Shown piece by piece: positions 29,221 to 37,257 of a stretch of 64,000 nucleotides of DNA. The notes below the pieces were generated by a model. It saw only the letters and a list, made by a program, of their open reading frames with translations, was not told the DNA's origin and ran no database searches. The position numbers were made by a program, and so were the translations under genes. How positions within the stretch are numbered: position 1 is the first letter of the stretch; every line of letters starts with the position of its first letter. This DNA is from Bifidobacterium criceti (GTDB lineage Bacteria > Actinomycetota > Actinomycetes > Actinomycetales > Bifidobacteriaceae): positions 62,001 through 126,000 of the forward strand of contig NZ_MVOH01000007.1 of NCBI RefSeq assembly GCF_002286935.1, given 5' to 3'.

Positions 29221-29278
29221 CATTCCGCAGTGCGGTACGCTTGCGCGCGTCCGAACGTACCGGAGTGCGGTAGGAATG
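29221..29278. repeat. Family C palindrome (plsC 3' end)
   Basis: An imperfect inverted repeat: CATTCCGCAGTGCGGTACG faces CGTACCGGAGTGCGG...GGAATG. It begins 6 bases after the acyltransferase stop. Confidence 0.6.
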
Positions 29279-29470
29279 GGGCGCGCAGCACACGGCAGGG
29301 CATATCGCGACACACCGCGACACGCGGCCGATGACAGGTGCCAAGAGCGAAATCGCACACAGCGCGCGCAGGACGGCAACAATAGATACCAGACGAACCG
29401 TCGACACGTCCGCGCGCGCCGACGGCACAACCACATATGCCGTGCGCTCGCGCGGCAGAAGGAGCAGACA

Positions 29471-30469
29471 ATGGCGAACATCACGGTTCTGGGCGCAGGC
29501 GCCTGGGGTACGGCATTCGGACAGGTACTCGCGGACGCGGGCAACGATGTGACGATGTGGGCGATCGAACCGGGGATCGTCGAGGCGATCCAGGCCGAAC
29601 ACCGCAATCCCGTACGTCTGCCGAGCGTCGACAAGCTGCCCGACAACATGCACGCGACAGGCGACCGCGCCGAGGCGGTCGCGCACGCCGACGTCGTCGT
29701 CGTCGCGATCGCCGCGCAATACGCGCGCGGCGCACTCGAACAGTTCAACGGTCTGCTGCCGGACGAAGCACTCGTCGTGTCGCTGATGAAGGGCATCGAG
29801 AAGAACACCGGCAAACGCATGGACGAAGTCGTCGAGGAGGCACTCGACCTGCCGACGAACCGTTTCCTCGCCGTGTCCGGACCGAACCTGAGCAAGCAGA
29901 TCGCCGCACGTGAACCTGCCGCGACCGTCGTCGGCTGCACCGACATCGACAACGCGCGCGCATTCGCGAAGATGTGCACGACCGACTATTTCAAGGCGTT
30001 TATCACCGCCGACATCATCGGCCTCGAACTGTGCGGATCGCTCAAGAACGTCGTCGCGCTCGCGGTCGGCATGTCACATGGCGCGGGATACGGCGAAAAC
30101 ACGGCCGCGATGATCGAGACACGAGGACTGACCGAAATCAAGGAAGTCGGCACGGCCGCGGGCGCGCTGCCGGAGACGTTCTACGGACTCGCGGGTGTCG
30201 GCGACCTCATCGCGACGTGCGGATCGCCACTGTCGCGCAACTACACATTCGGATACAACCTCGGCAAGGGCATGAGCGTCGACGAGGCGACGAAGGCGAG
30301 CAACGGCGTCGCGGAAGGCGTCGCGACGGCGGGCGCGGTCGTCGCGCTCGGCGAACAGTACCACGTCGATACGCCGCTCGCGAAGGCCGTGACACGTGTC
30401 CTCAATGACGGCATCTCGTTCGACCAGATGATCGCGGAGATGTTCCCGAAGAACATCACCGTCGAATGA
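29471..30469 (+). CDS. gpsA: Glycerol-3-phosphate dehydrogenase [NAD(P)+]
   Basis: Reduces dihydroxyacetone phosphate to sn-glycerol-3-phosphate for phospholipid synthesis. N-terminal NAD fold GAGAWGTAFGQ at about residues 7-17; SGPNLSKQIA near residue 140. The catalytic lysine lies in GSLKNVVALAVG near residue 190, and GVGDLIATC near residue 240. 332 residues is typical. ATG 29471 has AGAAGGAGC upstream. It ends at the 72-bp palindrome, convergent with ddl. Confidence 0.95.
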   Translation: MANITVLGAGAWGTAFGQVLADAGNDVTMWAIEPGIVEAIQAEHRNPVRLPSVDKLPDNMHATGDRAEAVAHADVVVVAIAAQYARGALEQFNGLLPDEALVVSLMKGIEKNTGKRMDEVVEEALDLPTNRFLAVSGPNLSKQIAAREPAATVVGCTDIDNARAFAKMCTTDYFKAFITADIIGLELCGSLKNVVALAVGMSHGAGYGENTAAMIETRGLTEIKEVGTAAGALPETFYGLAGVGDLIATCGSPLSRNYTFGYNLGKGMSVDEATKASNGVAEGVATAGAVVALGEQYHVDTPLAKAVTRVLNDGISFDQMIAEMFPKNITVE

Positions 30470-30519
30470 CGCGCGCATAGTGCGAACGCGCGCATCCTGC
30501 GACATACGCATATATACAT

Positions 30520-30591
30520 GTGCACGTATGCACGAAAGGCCGCGCACAGCATATCGATATGCTGTGCGCGGCCTTTCGTGCATACGTGCAC
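30520..30591. terminator. 72-bp perfect palindrome, bidirectional terminator
   Basis: Mirror symmetry about 30555/30556 without a mismatch. Outer arm begins GTGCACGTATGCACGAAAGG, centre ATATCGATAT. It serves convergent gpsA and ddl. Confidence 0.9.
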
Positions 30592-30598
30592 ACGTTTC

Positions 30599-31804
30599 CT
30601 ACTCGCTGAGCGCGCCTTCGATGAGCAACGTCACCATGTCCGGGAACGGGATACCGGTCGCCTCCCACGCTTTCGGGAACAGCGAAATCGATGTGCAGCC
30701 CGGCAGCGTATTGATTTCGTTGACGAGGACGTCGCCATCCGCGGTCACGAACGTGTCGACGCGGCTCAACCCCATACCATCGACCGCATGGAACGCGTGC
30801 ACCGCCGTGTCGCGCACACGTTCGATGAGGTCGTCGGACAGCTTCGGTGGAATCTCGGTGTGGCTCGCCTGGGCGTCCATGTATTTGCTGTCGAAATCGT
30901 AGAACTGGTCGTCGCCGCTTTCGCGTTTGTCGAGGACGACTTCACCGGGAAGGCTCGCTCGTGGCGAATCGGTCGGCTTGGGGCGAATGACACCGCATTC
31001 GATTTCGCGCGCGTCGATGCCTTGTTCGATGAGCACGCGCCAATCGTGCAGGCTCGCTTCGTAGACGGCGGCCGCGAGCGCTTCCGGATCGTTGATCCGT
31101 TCGACTTTCGTGACGCCGAAGCTCGACCCTGCACGCGACGGCTTGACGAAGAGCGGATAGGCGAGTCCGGCTTCGTCGACGAGTGCGAGGAAGCGTTCGC
31201 CGTCGGCCGCGAAATGGTCGGCCGCGTCGAAACGGCGGGTGTCGATCGTGATACCGGGGGAGACGGGGATTCCGGCGGCCGCGAGCAGCACTTTCGTGTA
31301 ATGCTTGTCCATGCATGCGGCGGAAGCGAGCACGCCGCAGCCGACGTACGGGACGCCCATCATCTCGAAGAGTCCTTGGATCGTGCCGTCCTCACCGTAT
31401 GGGCCGTGCAACGCCGGCAGCACGATGTCGATATGGCCGAGCGACGTGAGCGAACCGTCCGCGTTGCGCGCGAGGAAACCGTCCGCGCCTGCACCGATGT
31501 TGAGGACGACGTCGCGCGCGTCGGCGGTGCGTTCGACGTGCGGCAGACCGTGTGCGAGGTCCCACATGAGCGGATCGTCACCGTCGGTGATCCATGCGCC
31601 GTCCTTCGTGATGCCGATGAGGACGGGTTCGAATTTCGATGCGTCCATCGCGCGCAGGAACGTCGCCGCGGTGATGCACGAAATCGAATGTTCATCCGCT
31701 TTGCCGCCGTAGATGACGGCGACGCGCGTGCGCGGCGTCGCGTCTGCGGTGGTTTCGGTGGTTTCAGGGGTTTCGGTGGTGGAGGTCGTGGTGGGTGTGG
31801 ACAT
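30599..31804 (-). CDS. ddl: D-alanine--D-alanine ligase
   Basis: Joins two D-Ala for the peptidoglycan pentapeptide using ATP. Signatures: VIYGGKADEHSIS near the N-terminus, GPYGEDGTIQG, CMDKHYTKVLL, and the metal-binding NEINTLPGCTSISLFPK near the C-terminus. ATG 31804 follows AGAGG by 5 bases; an upstream in-frame GTG at 31810 is an alternative. The first ~27 residues are Thr/Glu/Pro low complexity, not usual for Ddl, and are probably a disordered tail. It lies on the opposite strand to murA-plsC-gpsA but is functionally linked to murA. Confidence 0.95.
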   Translation of the reverse strand: MSTPTTTSTTETPETTETTADATPRTRVAVIYGGKADEHSISCITAATFLRAMDASKFEPVLIGITKDGAWITDGDDPLMWDLAHGLPHVERTADARDVVLNIGAGADGFLARNADGSLTSLGHIDIVLPALHGPYGEDGTIQGLFEMMGVPYVGCGVLASAACMDKHYTKVLLAAAGIPVSPGITIDTRRFDAADHFAADGERFLALVDEAGLAYPLFVKPSRAGSSFGVTKVERINDPEALAAAVYEASLHDWRVLIEQGIDAREIECGVIRPKPTDSPRASLPGEVVLDKRESGDDQFYDFDSKYMDAQASHTEIPPKLSDDLIERVRDTAVHAFHAVDGMGLSRVDTFVTADGDVLVNEINTLPGCTSISLFPKAWEATGIPFPDMVTLLIEGALSE

Positions 31805-31877
31805 GGTCACCTCTGTGTGGGAGAAGTCAACGGCTACAACGATTCACAGCGTACTCGTACGCCGGTAACTGACAGAC

Positions 31878-32033
31878 GTCGCCGGCGGCGGTGCCGCAGT
31901 GTACAGCCGTGTGCAGCGTGCGGATGGACGTTGTTGGCGGCGGTGCCGCAATGTGCAGCCGTGTGCAGCGTGCGGATGGACGTTGTTGGCGGCGGTGCCG
32001 CAGTGTGCAGCCGTGTGCGGCGTACGGTTCGAC
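31878..32033. repeat. Family A 52-bp tandem repeat, 3 units
   Basis: Units start at 31878, 31930 and 31982 with exact 52-base spacing. The first two differ at only about five positions. This array lies between the divergent starts of ddl and the gene at 32268, unlike the other arrays, which lie at gene 3' ends. Confidence 0.85.
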
Positions 32034-32267
32034 GATTGTCGATTGTCTGGCTGATATCTCACGAGTCAGACCTGAGAACGATCGCAGAAGGGTGTTCGAT
32101 ACACTGTTGCTATTCGTGTGCGTTACGGGAACGTGCATGGTGCGGCCATCGCCGACGCCCACGACGTCGCGGAGCGGACGGTGCATGGCGCATCGTCGTC
32201 CGATGATGTCCGAGCGAACACGCGGGCGAAGTTCGTCCGAACCAATGATGAAAGAGAAGACAGCAAC

Positions 32268-33575
32268 ATGAGCAATCCGAACTCGCCGTATGGTTCCGCT
32301 GGCGAACCGCAAAGCAATCCGCAGTATCCGAACTATCCGGGATACGAGGACACGCGGTCGACGGAACAAGGGCAGACGCAGGCGTACGGCAATCCCGATT
32401 ACTCCGCCTACGACGAAACGCAGGCGTATCCGGGTACGCCGCAACCGATGAACGAGACGCAGCCGATGCCGACGTACGGTGACGCCTACAACGCGCAACC
32501 GATGCAGCCGTCGCAGCCGATGGGCGAAACGCAGCCGATGCCGCCGACGAACGCAACGCAGCCGATGCCGACGTATGGCGAACCGTATGGTGGTGCACCG
32601 CAGTACAACGCACAGCCGCGCACGACTGAATACGACGGCGCCGCACAGGCGCAGCCGACGCAGGCGTTCGACTTCGGACAGATGCAGGGCAACGCCGCAC
32701 CGCAGGCCGCCCCGGCTCCACAGGGCAACGGCGGCGGTTATGGCTTCGAGCAGAACAACTACGGTGGCAACGGGTACGACCCGAACGCCACGAACGGCAA
32801 CGGGTATGCGCCAGCGAACACCTACGGCGGCAACGGGCAGATGCCCCCGCAGATCCCGCCGGACGGCAACGCGCCGTTCAACGGCCAGCAGCCGCCGAAG
32901 AACAACAAGACGCCGATCATCATCGTGAGCGTCGTCGCCGCGCTGCTGCTCATCGCATGCATCGTGTTCGCGGTCATCGCGCTCAACAAGAACGATGACA
33001 ACAAGGGCGGCAACGAATCGCCGAGCGCGACGCACAGCCAGACGTCGTCGCCGAAGTCGACGGACGATCCGACCGACGACCCCTTCGGTGACCTGGACGA
33101 TCCGGACGACGACCCGACCGATGATCCGACGGACGATCCGTTCGGCACCGGCGGCGGCCTCGACAACGCCGACATCGACCAGGCGCTGCGCGACGGCAAG
33201 ACGCTCGAGCAGGCCTTCAGCAATCCGGAAGTCAAGAAGGCAATCGAACAGGCAATCGAGGGCTCATCGGGCGATACCGAGGGCATGACGATGGACGTGA
33301 GCGCGAAAGGCAACACACTCATCTACAAGGTCCGGTTCACCGATTCCGAATACGACGCCTACGAAAGCCTCTATTCGTCGATGATGGACGGCATCCTGTG
33401 CTCCCCGATGAGCGAATTCGTGAAGCAACTCGAGGACGAATACAGCCTCAAGGACGCGAAAGTCGAGTTCATCCTCGAAACCTCGAAGGGGAAGACGATT
33501 ATGGACAAGACCTACGATTCTCAGTCGCAGTGCGACGTGTCGATGGACGATTACGATTCGCTCCTCAACGACTGA
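32268..33575 (+). CDS. Single-pass membrane protein with Pro/Gln-rich tail and extracellular domain
   Basis: 435 residues. The first ~215 are rich in Pro, Gln, Tyr, Asn and Met, with QPMP and PTYG repeats (for example ETQPMPPTNATQPMPTYGEP), and are probably disordered and cytoplasmic. One transmembrane helix follows (IIIVSVVAALLLIACIVFAVIAL). Next comes an acidic stalk with DPTDDP repeats, then a C-terminal domain of ~130 residues with two cysteines (ILCSP, SQCDV). That domain may belong to a small secreted family such as DUF4854; I am not certain. ATG 32268 is preceded by AAAGAGAAG. The layout suggests an envelope sensor or anchored binding protein. Confidence 0.65.
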   Translation: MSNPNSPYGSAGEPQSNPQYPNYPGYEDTRSTEQGQTQAYGNPDYSAYDETQAYPGTPQPMNETQPMPTYGDAYNAQPMQPSQPMGETQPMPPTNATQPMPTYGEPYGGAPQYNAQPRTTEYDGAAQAQPTQAFDFGQMQGNAAPQAAPAPQGNGGGYGFEQNNYGGNGYDPNATNGNGYAPANTYGGNGQMPPQIPPDGNAPFNGQQPPKNNKTPIIIVSVVAALLLIACIVFAVIALNKNDDNKGGNESPSATHSQTSSPKSTDDPTDDPFGDLDDPDDDPTDDPTDDPFGTGGGLDNADIDQALRDGKTLEQAFSNPEVKKAIEQAIEGSSGDTEGMTMDVSAKGNTLIYKVRFTDSEYDAYESLYSSMMDGILCSPMSEFVKQLEDEYSLKDAKVEFILETSKGKTIMDKTYDSQSQCDVSMDDYDSLLND

Positions 33576-33736
33576 TCGTATCGAGGACTGGTCGTACCGA
33601 CGATTGATTGTTCCGATGAACGCCGCGTGCGGAGCGTGGCGTTCTCGTCTACTGTAGAGGAAGCGACGTCCCGCGCGACCGCGCGGGACCAGGAAGGACC
33701 AGGAAGGACGCGCAGGCGCGCGGGAAACGAGGAACC

Positions 33737-34084
33737 ATGAGCCAATACAATCCGTATGCGAACGGCGGACAGCCGATGCAGCAGCCGCAGTACCCGGACC
33801 AACAGTATCCGAACTACGCGCAGCCGCAGTACTACAACGCGCAGTCGTCGAAGTGGAACGCGATGGCGATCGCGGGATTCGTCTGCTCGTTCTTCTTCTC
33901 CCTCATCGGACTCATCTTGAGCATCATCGGCTATACGCAGACGAAGAAATCCGGTGAACGCGGCGGCGATTTCGCGCTCGCGGGCATCATCATTTCCGCC
34001 GTGAGCATCGCGTTGACGATCCTCGTCTGCATCCTCGTGTTCGTGTTGTTCGGTTCGGTCATGACCGCGCTGCTGCGTATGTGA
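33737..34084 (+). CDS. DUF4190 small membrane protein
   Basis: 115 residues. A tyrosine/proline/glutamine-rich tail of ~38 residues (QPMQQPQYPDQQYPNYAQPQ) precedes two hydrophobic hairpins: AIAGFVCSFFFSLIGLILSIIGY and FALAGIIISAVSIALTILVCILVFVL. The second hydrophobic region follows the G-D-FALAGIIIS pattern of DUF4190. ATG 33737 has GAGGAA upstream. Its tail resembles the tail of the preceding gene. The next gene starts 15 bases after its stop, so the two are likely co-transcribed. Confidence 0.8.
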   Translation: MSQYNPYANGGQPMQQPQYPDQQYPNYAQPQYYNAQSSKWNAMAIAGFVCSFFFSLIGLILSIIGYTQTKKSGERGGDFALAGIIISAVSIALTILVCILVFVLFGSVMTALLRM

Positions 34085-34099
34085 GGTCGAGCGCGAACG

Positions 34100-35203
34100 A
34101 TGACGAACATGACGCCGAACAACCACGTGCCGCAACAGCCGCCGGTGCCGCCGCAGACGCCGCCGATGCCGGTGTCCACGCCGCCGCCCGCGCAACCGCG
34201 GATGTACTATGCGATGTCGCCGACGCCGATGCCGCAGCCGCAGATCGACGAACGTGTCGCGAAGGCGAAGCGCGCGGCGTCGTCGATCGGTGCGGGGTTC
34301 TCGTTCATCGTCGTGCTGTGGGTCGCGATCACGTTGCTGCTGCAGTCGGCGTTCATGTGGATGAAAAGCAGCATGGCCGGGTGGATGGCGATCACGATAT
34401 CCGATTTCGCGTTGTGCGTATGCGCGATTCCGATCGGATACCAACTGTTCCGCAACACACCGCTGTTGCGGACGCGGCGTTTCCGTCTGCGCTTCTCGCA
34501 GTGGTTCGTGTTCCTGCTCATGTGCCTGCCGATCATGTGGGGCGGCAACATCCTCGGCATCGTATTGTCGGCGTTGTTGTCGAACGGGACCGCGGACAAC
34601 AGGATCGCGACGATGATGACCGGGTCGAACTGGTTCGTCATCGTCATCGCGACCGTCATCGTCGCACCCCTCGTCGAGGAATGGTTGTTCCGCAAACAAA
34701 TCATCGGACGGCTGCGCAGGTACGGGGAGCGACCGGCGATTGTGCTTTCGGCGCTTTTCTTCGGACTCTTCCACCTCAACCTCTACCAGTTCTTCTACGC
34801 GTTCGGCCTCGGTCTGCTGTTCGGCTACGTCTATACGCGCACAAGCCAATTGCGGTACACGGTCGCGCTGCATATGGCGATCAACGGCGGCAGTGCGGTC
34901 ATCGCGACGCCACTGCTCGCGAAATACGAACGCATCATCACGAAACCCGATATCCTCACGCATCCGCAGACCGCGGACGTCGTCGTCATCGTATGTCTCG
35001 CGTGCTATCTTGTGCTCATGCTCGCGGGACTCATCGCGGGCTTCGTATTGCTCATCCGCAGACGCCAACGGTTCCGTTGCTACACCGCGCCCGACGAACT
35101 GCCGCGCCAGGCGGTCATGCCGACGTTCTACGGCAACGCCGGCGTCATCGTGTTCCTGTGCCTTGGCGTCCTCGGGACGTTGTTCATGACCTTCGTCAAT
35201 TAA
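34100..35203 (+). CDS. CPBP-family intramembrane metalloprotease
   Basis: A 367-residue multi-pass protein of the CAAX-protease/bacteriocin-processing family. Motif 1, the Glu-Glu with Arg pattern, is VEEWLFRKQIIG near residue 193. Motif 2 is FFGLFHLNLYQF near residue 222. The third conserved His is in ALHMAINGG near residue 258. The N-terminal ~45 residues are Pro/Gln-rich (VPQQPPVPPQTPPMPV), like the two upstream genes. Members process peptides or confer bacteriocin immunity; the substrate here is unknown. ATG 34100 has only a weak ribosome site; coupling to the upstream gene is plausible. Confidence 0.85.
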   Translation: MTNMTPNNHVPQQPPVPPQTPPMPVSTPPPAQPRMYYAMSPTPMPQPQIDERVAKAKRAASSIGAGFSFIVVLWVAITLLLQSAFMWMKSSMAGWMAITISDFALCVCAIPIGYQLFRNTPLLRTRRFRLRFSQWFVFLLMCLPIMWGGNILGIVLSALLSNGTADNRIATMMTGSNWFVIVIATVIVAPLVEEWLFRKQIIGRLRRYGERPAIVLSALFFGLFHLNLYQFFYAFGLGLLFGYVYTRTSQLRYTVALHMAINGGSAVIATPLLAKYERIITKPDILTHPQTADVVVIVCLACYLVLMLAGLIAGFVLLIRRRQRFRCYTAPDELPRQAVMPTFYGNAGVIVFLCLGVLGTLFMTFVN

Positions 35204-35215
35204 GCGCGCAATACT

Positions 35216-35261
35216 CCGCATTCCGGTACGCTCACGTGTGCGTAAGCGTACCGCAGTGCGG
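35216..35261. repeat. Family C palindrome between convergent genes
   Basis: CCGCATTCCGGTACGCT faces AGCGTACCGCAGTGCGG (15 of 17 paired) across a 12-base loop. It lies between the CPBP protease and MscS stops. Confidence 0.75.
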
Positions 35262-35269
35262 AATGGGAC

Positions 35270-36085
35270 TTATGCGCGGGGGTGCGCGGAGTTCGCGGCG
35301 TCTTTCGCGGCGACCGAACCGGACGCGGCGAGGTCGGTGAACATCGACGACGAGCTCACGTCGCGCGCGATCGCGTCCGTGACCGTCGACAATGCGACGC
35401 CGGGCTTCGCGTAGACGATGATGTTGCCCGTCGTACCAGCGGGGGAGAAGCCGGTGAAGCGGATGACGGGTTTCGGGTCGTCGGATATGAGGTCGTGTGC
35501 CGATTCGTTGATTTTGCCGAGCAGTTCCTTCGTCAACGCGTCCATATCGACGCCGGGTTTCGCTGTGAACGGGATCGTCACTTGCGCTTCGTTCGATGGG
35601 AGGTACTTTTCGAGCGCCGTCGTGTTGAGCACCGAATTCGGAATCATCAATGTGTTGCCGTTGCGCTCGCGTACGATCGTCTGTCGCCATGTGACGTCGG
35701 TGACCGTCCCCGTCACACCCGATATCGATACGACGTCGCCCGGTTGGAGCACGTGCGAGAACATGAGTTGGAATCCGCCGATCGTGTTCGCGATCGAGTC
35801 CTTGAGACCAAGCGAGACGGCGAAACCGCCTATGCCGAGCGCTGTGAACACGGTCACCGGGTTGATGCCGAAAACAGGGCGCAGGATGAGCGTGACCGCG
35901 AGTGTCCAGATGAGGATGCGCGCGAGGTTGACGAAGATCGACGCGTTCGGGATCTGCGCGCGGCGCAGCACTTTGTTGAGCAGCCGCGAGGTGACGCGCG
36001 TCGCGATGACGGCGACGACGGTCACGACGACGACGAGGATGATTTTGCCGGAGTTCGCTTTGAGCCAGTCCAACACGATGTCCAT
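35270..36085 (-). CDS. Small-conductance mechanosensitive channel (MscS family)
   Basis: 271 residues, like E. coli MscS in length. Three transmembrane segments: IILVVVVTVVAVIATRV, ILIWTLAVTLILRPV and the pore helix VFTALGIGGFAVSLGLKDSIANTIGG with its Gly/Ala packing. A beta domain follows (GDVVSISGVTGTVTDVTWRQTIV) and the C-terminal vestibule. It releases solutes on osmotic down-shock. ATG 36085 follows GGGAG by 5 bases. A strong hairpin separates it from the upstream tetR gene, so it is transcribed alone. Confidence 0.93.
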   Translation of the reverse strand: MDIVLDWLKANSGKIILVVVVTVVAVIATRVTSRLLNKVLRRAQIPNASIFVNLARILIWTLAVTLILRPVFGINPVTVFTALGIGGFAVSLGLKDSIANTIGGFQLMFSHVLQPGDVVSISGVTGTVTDVTWRQTIVRERNGNTLMIPNSVLNTTALEKYLPSNEAQVTIPFTAKPGVDMDALTKELLGKINESAHDLISDDPKPVIRFTGFSPAGTTGNIIVYAKPGVALSTVTDAIARDVSSSSMFTDLAASGSVAAKDAANSAHPRA

Positions 36086-36180
36086 GATGCTCCCGGAAGT
36101 GAGGTTGTGCGCCGCCGGCCGACGGCACCGCTATGATACCGGCACGAGGGGAACCGCACCAGTACCGCCTGATGACATGA

Positions 36181-36217
36181 CGGGCGGGGCCGGTGGATTC
36201 CCCACCGGCCCCGCCCG
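36181..36217. terminator. Terminator hairpin after tetR gene
   Basis: 16-bp stem CGGGCGGGGCCGGTGG / CCACCGGCCCCGCCCG with loop ATTCC. It lies 19 bases past the TetR-type stop. Confidence 0.8.
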
Positions 36218-36235
36218 GGAAAGCCGAACCGCCGT

Positions 36236-36919
36236 TCAGCGGTACCGTTCGTTCGTCACGGCTGCGTAGGCTGGCACATGGTTGCCGATGCGGTTGTAGC
36301 CGAGCACCATGCGGCGCCAGTATGGCATCGGGTCCTCGCCGGACATCGTCAGGAACAGGCCCATCGACAGGATCGCGATGTCGCTGTCGAGCAGGTCGTC
36401 GACGGTGATGCGGTTGCGCATATGGGGCCAGTTGTAGAGCGCCGCGAGCACACCGCCGATGCAGAAGTCGACGAGCATCTCCGATTTCGGATCAAGCGTC
36501 GCCGTGTCACGGTCGATGATCGTCAGCAACGTCATGCGCAGGAAGTCACGCAATGATTCGGTGAGCTCATGTGTGCTGTGGAATCCGACGAGGAGCGACA
36601 GGCGGTTGAGGTGCTGGATCTGGTCGGGGTCGTTGAGCAGGCGGACGCAGAAGTGCCGCCATTCGACGTTCGGGTCGCCTTCCGCGCGCGAATAGATCGG
36701 CATCGGCAGCTTCTCCACTTCGTGGAGGACCGCGGAATCCGCGAGCTCTGGGAGCCCGGAGAAGTGATAATAGAAGGAATTACGGTTCACCTCAGCCACG
36801 CGAACGATATCGGTCACCGTGATCTTGTCGTAATCACCTTCCTCGAGCAGCGTCCAGAATGCATTCTCGAGACGGTCTTTCGCCGGGAGAATCTCTGAAT
36901 CACGACGAGGCCTTGGCAT
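36236..36919 (-). CDS. TetR-family transcriptional regulator
   Basis: 227 residues. The N-terminal helix-turn-helix is TDIVRVAEVNRNSFYYHF near residues 37-54, the NRNSFYYHF recognition helix being typical of TetR. The C-terminal ligand domain is not recognisable. ATG 36919 follows GAAGGAGCGG. The gene is alone, flanked by a terminator, with no adjacent efflux gene on the other strand, so its target cannot be inferred from context. Confidence 0.88.
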   Translation of the reverse strand: MPRPRRDSEILPAKDRLENAFWTLLEEGDYDKITVTDIVRVAEVNRNSFYYHFSGLPELADSAVLHEVEKLPMPIYSRAEGDPNVEWRHFCVRLLNDPDQIQHLNRLSLLVGFHSTHELTESLRDFLRMTLLTIIDRDTATLDPKSEMLVDFCIGGVLAALYNWPHMRNRITVDDLLDSDIAILSMGLFLTMSGEDPMPYWRRMVLGYNRIGNHVPAYAAVTNERYR

Positions 36920-37257
36920 GCGTTCCGCTCCTTCGAGATCTTGTCGATCATTGGTCGTCCCGCGCATATGCGCACCGTTCGGACGATATGGACACCATCC
37001 GGACGTATGCCGTGTGCGTGGGCGGTTGCGCGGGTGTGGCCCACGCGTTTTGTTGTGCTGGTTCCCAAGTCTATAGGCACAAGGCGGACGCGTAGTGAAA
37101 CAATGGCTGCTGGCGAAACGCCGGATGGTCCGACTGTCCGTCCGCATGTGTAGCCAAGGCGTCCGCGTTGTGCACCGACAGCCATATCGTATATCGATAT
37201 GCGCGGTGGAACCGATCGAACAAGCCAACGTGCGGTTCGTGCGCACGGGTGCGTCGA
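36920..37257. other. Intergenic region upstream of tetR
   Basis: No gene found in 338 bases. It contains an AT-rich self-complementary ATATCGATAT at 37191-37200. The same ten bases form the centre of the 72-bp palindrome at 30555. Confidence 0.4.

Noticed and set aside
33551-35221. 556-residue minus-strand open frame opposite the DUF4190 and CPBP genes
   Set aside because: Arg/His-rich low-complexity translation typical of antisense frames in GC-rich genes; no ribosome site.
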